33,119 nt of DNA from Alistipes sp. (GTDB taxonomy: Bacteria > Bacteroidota > Bacteroidia > Bacteroidales > Rikenellaceae). Below, in pieces: positions 29,668 to 33,119 of the stretch. Below the pieces are notes generated by a model. That model was not told the DNA's origin, ran no database searches, and saw only the letters and a list, made by a program, of their open reading frames with translations. The DNA lies in NCBI GenBank assembly GCA_017520545.1, contig JAFXFM010000014.1:1-33119 (forward strand). Reading direction: 5' to 3'. A program made the translations under genes and the position numbers. How positions within the stretch are numbered: the first letter of the stretch is position 1; every line of letters starts with the position of its first letter.

Positions 29668-30889
29668 AGTTTTCCGTTTTCCGTTTTCCGCTTTCCGTTC
29701 GGCGCAGGCCGAGTCGTGGGCAGCGGTGGAACTCGCGAGTGCGGTCGAATAGGTAGCGATATGTGGTGTGCATCTTGTGCTTTGTAGCGCAGACATAACG
29801 CTCTATCATTCTATTCATTACGGGATTAAAGTCGCCAATCCACGCAAACTCGAACGACTTGTAAGGGCTGCGACCCGTTTGGATGTAATTTTCGAGAATA
29901 TAGGTCATAATGGCACTCTCGATGCCCTTGCCCTGAAATTCGGGCGTGATGCCGAAGATAATGCCAAAGACTCTGTCGCACGAACGTCGCACCTTCAGAT
30001 CCCACATCAGGCGCAACTTCTCCACCAGACCGAATTTGCCGTTGAATTTACCAATTACACGATTCAAGTCGGGTACCATAACGAAGAAACCTATCGGCTC
30101 GTCGTTGTGGTAGGCGAAGTAGATGAGCTCCCTATCAATAATAGGTCGCAACGTGCTCATCAACGTTTGCGCCTCCTCCTCACTCATTGGCTTAACGCCC
30201 GTAAAGAGCGACCACGCCTTGTTATAGATTGTTCGCAGATTCTCCGCAGCCTCTTTGAGGTTTACACCTCGTATATCTCGGATTTGGTACTCGGGGTTGG
30301 CGAGTACGCGATGCGCTTTTTCGAGTGCGATTTCGCTCAACACGCCACTCTCGGCACGCCAAATGTATGAATTTTGATTGAAATAGTTTTCGAAGCCGTA
30401 GTTCTCGAATAGGGCCTTGTAGTATGGCAGATGATATGGATTTCCATAGAGCGGCTGGTACTCGAAACCCTCGACCAACAAGCCCCACCACGAATCGCGT
30501 GAGCCAAAGTTTACCGGTCCGTCCATACCCTCCAAACCACGCTCCGAGAGCCACCCTCTCGCAGCGTCGAAGAGCAGATTGGCAACCTCTTGCGAATCAA
30601 TCGACTCGAAGAAGCCGCAGCAACCCATATTCTCTGTAACCTTCGCCTGTTCACGATTGTAGAATGCAGCGATACGACCTACCGCCTCACTCTTCTCATC
30701 GTAGGCTATCCAGCGAATAGCTTCGCCACTCTCGAACAGGTGGTTGCTTTGCGGGTCGAAAACCCTCTCTATATCGTTGTCGAGTGGGCATACCCACGCC
30801 TCTGCATCTCGGTAGATTTTGCGGTCGAGATGCAACCACACCTTTGCTTCGTGTGGTGTTGTAACCTCTTTAAGATGATATTGTGCCAT
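29666..30889 (-). CDS. GNAT-fold protein with repeat-encoded C-terminus
   Basis: A 407-residue protein conserved in Bacteroidales as far as I can tell, with one clear GNAT signature: GIIFGITPEFQGKGIESAIM, where QGKGIESA is the acetyl-CoA pyrophosphate loop (Q-x-x-G-x-A type). The N-terminal half carries GPVNFGSRDSWWGLLVEGF and YGNPYHLPYYKALFENYGF. The substrate is unknown. Its last residues (TESGKRKTEN) are encoded by the TTTTCCG array at 29670-29697 read on the minus strand, and the stop TAA lies at the terminator, so the ancestral stop seems lost. It starts at ATG 30889, 3 bp after rimO, in the operon ftsY-rimO-this gene. Confidence 0.8.
   Translation of the reverse strand: MAQYHLKEVTTPHEAKVWLHLDRKIYRDAEAWVCPLDNDIERVFDPQSNHLFESGEAIRWIAYDEKSEAVGRIAAFYNREQAKVTENMGCCGFFESIDSQEVANLLFDAARGWLSERGLEGMDGPVNFGSRDSWWGLLVEGFEYQPLYGNPYHLPYYKALFENYGFENYFNQNSYIWRAESGVLSEIALEKAHRVLANPEYQIRDIRGVNLKEAAENLRTIYNKAWSLFTGVKPMSEEEAQTLMSTLRPIIDRELIYFAYHNDEPIGFFVMVPDLNRVIGKFNGKFGLVEKLRLMWDLKVRRSCDRVFGIIFGITPEFQGKGIESAIMTYILENYIQTGRSPYKSFEFAWIGDFNPVMNRMIERYVCATKHKMHTTYRYLFDRTREFHRCPRLGLRRTESGKRKTEN
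29670..29697 (+). repeat. TTTTCCG heptamer array coding for a protein C-terminus
   Basis: Three TTTTCCG and one CTTTCCG in register. Because 7 is not a multiple of 3, all three frames of the unit are used, giving ESGKRKTEN on the minus strand. Confidence 0.88.
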
Positions 30890-30892
30890 AGT

Positions 30893-32182
30893 CTAAACTA
30901 TCTCTGCATAGAGATCGAAATCGTCAGCATCAGTGATGCGGACATTGTAGAAATGTCCCTTCATTAGACGTTTGTGGCTGGTAATCAAAAGCTCCTCGTC
31001 CACTTCGGGCGAGTCGTACTGCGAGCGACCGATGTAGTATTCGCCCGACTTGCCATCGATAATAACACGCTCTATATTGCCCACACGCTCCTCGTTCTTC
31101 GAGTGCGAAATCTCTGCCTGAATAGCCATCAGATGCTCTGCGCGATAGTTCTTCACCCGCTCCGGAACATTATCCTTCAACTTTGTTGCCGAGAATGTTC
31201 CCTCCTCCTCCGAGTATGGGAATACACCGAGTCGGTCGAAACGAAGTCGCTTAACCTCCTCGCACAACTCCTCGTAATCCTCGGCACTCTCGTTCGGGTA
31301 GCCCACCAACATAGTGGTACGAATTGCGATATCGGGTATTGCGGTGCGCAGTCGCTCAATCAATTCGAGAGCCTCCGCCTTTGTGTGGCGACGGTGCATC
31401 AACTCCAACTGATTGTCGGCGAGGTGTTGCAACGGAATATCCAAGTATTTACAAATTTTAGGCTCTCGGGCCATCACCTCAATTACCTCTTGCGGAAAGT
31501 CGGTAGGGTAGGCGTAGTGCAGTCGTATCCACTCGATGCCCTCCACCTTGCACAACTTTTCGAGCAACTCCGCCAAACAGCGCTTGCCGTAAAGGTCCAT
31601 ACCGTAGTAGGTGGTATCTTGTGCCACCACCATCAACTCCTTAACGCCCTTTGCTGCGAGATTTTGCGCCTCCTCCAACACCTGCTCCATAGGTACCGAA
31701 CGATGCTTGCCACGAATCAGCGGAATAGCGCAATAGCCACATCGCCAATTGCAACCCTCGCCAATTTTGAGGTAGGCGTAGTGCTTCGGTGTGGAGAGTT
31801 CGCGCTGTGTTTCGACCTCCTTGTTATAGTTGCCCGTCAAGGCTCTAACTACGCTGTCGAAGGTGCGTGCGCCAAAGTAGTCGTCCACCTCGGGAATCTC
31901 CTCGCGCAACTCCTCGGCATAACGCTCCGAAAGGCAGCCTATAACGAACAGTTGCTCAATCAACCCTGCACGCTTTGCCTCGACGCAGTTGAGTATGGTG
32001 TCGATGCTCTCCTCCTTTGCATCGCCAATAAAGCCGCAGGTATTCACTACCACGACCTTGGCATCTGTGCGGTCGCTATCGAAACGAATTTCGTAACCTG
32101 CCTTTGCCAACTGCGCAGCGATATGCTCCGAATCGACACGATTCTTGGCGCAACCGAGCGTTATGATGTTTACAATCTTCAT
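30893..32182 (-). CDS. rimO: Ribosomal protein S12 methylthiotransferase
   Basis: Radical-SAM enzyme that adds a methylthio group to an Asp of ribosomal protein S12. The 429-residue protein has the N-terminal MTTase domain with auxiliary-cluster cysteines Cys11 (ITLGCAKNRVDSE), Cys49 (NTCGFIGDAKEES) and Cys83 (VIGCLSERY), the radical-SAM CxxxCxxC at 144-151 (GCNWRCGYC), and a C-terminal TRAM domain (IERVIIDGKSGEYYIGRSQY). The D-S and G-F-I-GDAKEES pattern favours RimO over MiaB. Its ATG is 6 bp after the ftsY stop, and the GNAT gene follows 3 bp after it. Confidence 0.96.
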   Translation of the reverse strand: MKIVNIITLGCAKNRVDSEHIAAQLAKAGYEIRFDSDRTDAKVVVVNTCGFIGDAKEESIDTILNCVEAKRAGLIEQLFVIGCLSERYAEELREEIPEVDDYFGARTFDSVVRALTGNYNKEVETQRELSTPKHYAYLKIGEGCNWRCGYCAIPLIRGKHRSVPMEQVLEEAQNLAAKGVKELMVVAQDTTYYGMDLYGKRCLAELLEKLCKVEGIEWIRLHYAYPTDFPQEVIEVMAREPKICKYLDIPLQHLADNQLELMHRRHTKAEALELIERLRTAIPDIAIRTTMLVGYPNESAEDYEELCEEVKRLRFDRLGVFPYSEEEGTFSATKLKDNVPERVKNYRAEHLMAIQAEISHSKNEERVGNIERVIIDGKSGEYYIGRSQYDSPEVDEELLITSHKRLMKGHFYNVRITDADDFDLYAEIV

Positions 32183-32188
32183 TGCGGA

Positions 32189-33119
32189 CTATTTTTTGCC
32201 GAACAATGCCTTCACGAATTGATGACGGTCGAAGATGCGGAGTTGGTCAATGCCCTCGCCAATGCCGATATAGCGCACCGGTACTTTGAATGTGTCGCTG
32301 ATACCGATCACTACACCACCCTTGGCTGTTCCGTCCAACTTTGTGATAGCCAACGAGGTAACTTGCGTCGCTTGTGTGAATTGACGAGCCTGCTCAAAGG
32401 CGTTTTGTCCGGTAGAGCCGTCCAAAACGAGCATCACTTCGTGCGGAGCATTAGGAATAACCTTCGCCATAACGTTGCGAATTTTTGTCAATTCGTTCAT
32501 CAATCCCACCTTATTATGCAAACGACCTGCCGTATCAATCAACACAACATCGGCATTGTTTGCCACAGCCGAACGCAAGGTGTCGTAAGCCACCGATGCG
32601 GGGTCGGAGCCCATATCCTGACGAATCATAGTCGCGTCGGCACGCTCTGCCCAAACGCCGAGCTGGTCGATGGCCGCTGCACGGAAGGTATCCGCAGCAC
32701 CGATATAGACCCTCTTGCCGGCACGTGTGAGTTGTGCCGCCAACTTACCGATTGTGGTGGTCTTACCGGCACCATTTACGCCTACAACCATAACCACGTA
32801 AGGCTCGCCCTCCTTTGCATCGAGTCCGAAATTCTCGGCAGAGCCCTCCGCCTGCTCCATCAAAAGAGCAATCTCGTCGTAGAGCATCGAGTAGAGCTCG
32901 TCGGTGTTGATATACTTGTCGCGAGCTACGCGCTCCTCGATTTTCTTAATGATTTTCACGGTGGTATCCACGCCCACATCCGAGGTTATTAGCGCCTCTT
33001 CCAGATCGTCGAGCACCTCTTCATCTACGGTCGAACGACCCGCTACTGCACGATGCAACTTCGAGAAGAAACCCTCCTTTGTCTTTTCGAGTCCGGTGTT
33101 TAACTCCTGCTGCTCCTGC
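32189..33119 (-). CDS. ftsY: Signal recognition particle receptor FtsY (5' end outside window)
   Basis: GTPase that docks the SRP-ribosome complex at the inner membrane. The reading frame is open to the window edge (QEQQELNTGLEKTKEGFFSK), so the gene start is missing; the TTG at 33058 is inside the gene and not the start. The N domain (DDLEEALITSDVGVDTTVKI) is followed by the G domain: G1 VVGVNGAGKTTTIGKLA, the insertion box AADTFRAAAIDQL, DTAGRLHNK and TKLDGTAKGG, ending GEGIDQLRIFDRHQFVKALF. A typical NG core. It heads the minus-strand operon with rimO and the GNAT gene. Confidence 0.96.
   Translation of the reverse strand, partial: QEQQELNTGLEKTKEGFFSKLHRAVAGRSTVDEEVLDDLEEALITSDVGVDTTVKIIKKIEERVARDKYINTDELYSMLYDEIALLMEQAEGSAENFGLDAKEGEPYVVMVVGVNGAGKTTTIGKLAAQLTRAGKRVYIGAADTFRAAAIDQLGVWAERADATMIRQDMGSDPASVAYDTLRSAVANNADVVLIDTAGRLHNKVGLMNELTKIRNVMAKVIPNAPHEVMLVLDGSTGQNAFEQARQFTQATQVTSLAITKLDGTAKGGVVIGISDTFKVPVRYIGIGEGIDQLRIFDRHQFVKALFGKK

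Noticed and set aside
30974-32992. 672-codon open frame on + opposite rimO and ftsY
   Set aside because: It is the antisense of two well-recognised genes; the translation is Cys/His/Leu-rich with no domain, a usual mirror effect of GAG/CTC-type codon use.

Overview
The window reads as a chromosomal segment of a Bacteroidota bacterium, most likely order Bacteroidales and possibly an Alistipes/Rikenellaceae relative. The evidence is the TAnnTTTG -7 promoter box upstream of many genes, the lack of Shine-Dalgarno dependence, the gene order nadK-uppS-bamA-ompH-ompH, the pair ftsY-rimO, a GH127 glycosidase, and a DUF4465 lipoprotein behind a cobalamin riboswitch. The genus is inference only. Host genes use GC-rich codons (about 50-55% G+C by eye).

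Layout. Positions 1-5.2 kb carry asnS, rpoN and glf on +, separated by an unusual family of about 124-bp palindromic repeats (five full copies and one truncated copy). Next come rsmA and the large nifJ (PFOR), then mnmE, convergent with a TGS-uridine-kinase-like gene. From 13 to 16.5 kb (minus strand) lie a DUF4465/BtuH-like lipoprotein under a cobalamin riboswitch, a CCA-adding enzyme and pdxJ. From 16.6 to 22 kb (plus strand) is the envelope block nadK, uppS, bamA and two Skp/OmpH chaperones. From 22 to 27.4 kb (minus strand) are a secreted GH127 enzyme, a CAU tRNA without encoded CCA, a family 2 glycosyltransferase overlapping a polysaccharide pyruvyltransferase, and gcvT. Positions 27.48-29.58 kb form an AT-rich island: a long multi-hairpin RNA leader followed by a TerB-like gene, two unknown genes and a short J-domain-like (HPD) gene. 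The window closes with the minus-strand operon ftsY (cut by the window end), rimO and a GNAT-fold protein.

Most genes are housekeeping. The parts that deserve attention are (i) the AT-rich island with its structured leader, the best candidate here for an undescribed system; (ii) the long palindromic repeats that abut or supply stop codons; (iii) 7-bp TTTTCCG arrays that repeatedly sit just upstream of -7 boxes and in one case encode a protein C-terminus; and (iv) a possible transcriptional expression platform behind the cobalamin aptamer. All functional statements come from reading motifs and pairing bases by hand; no search or folding program was run.
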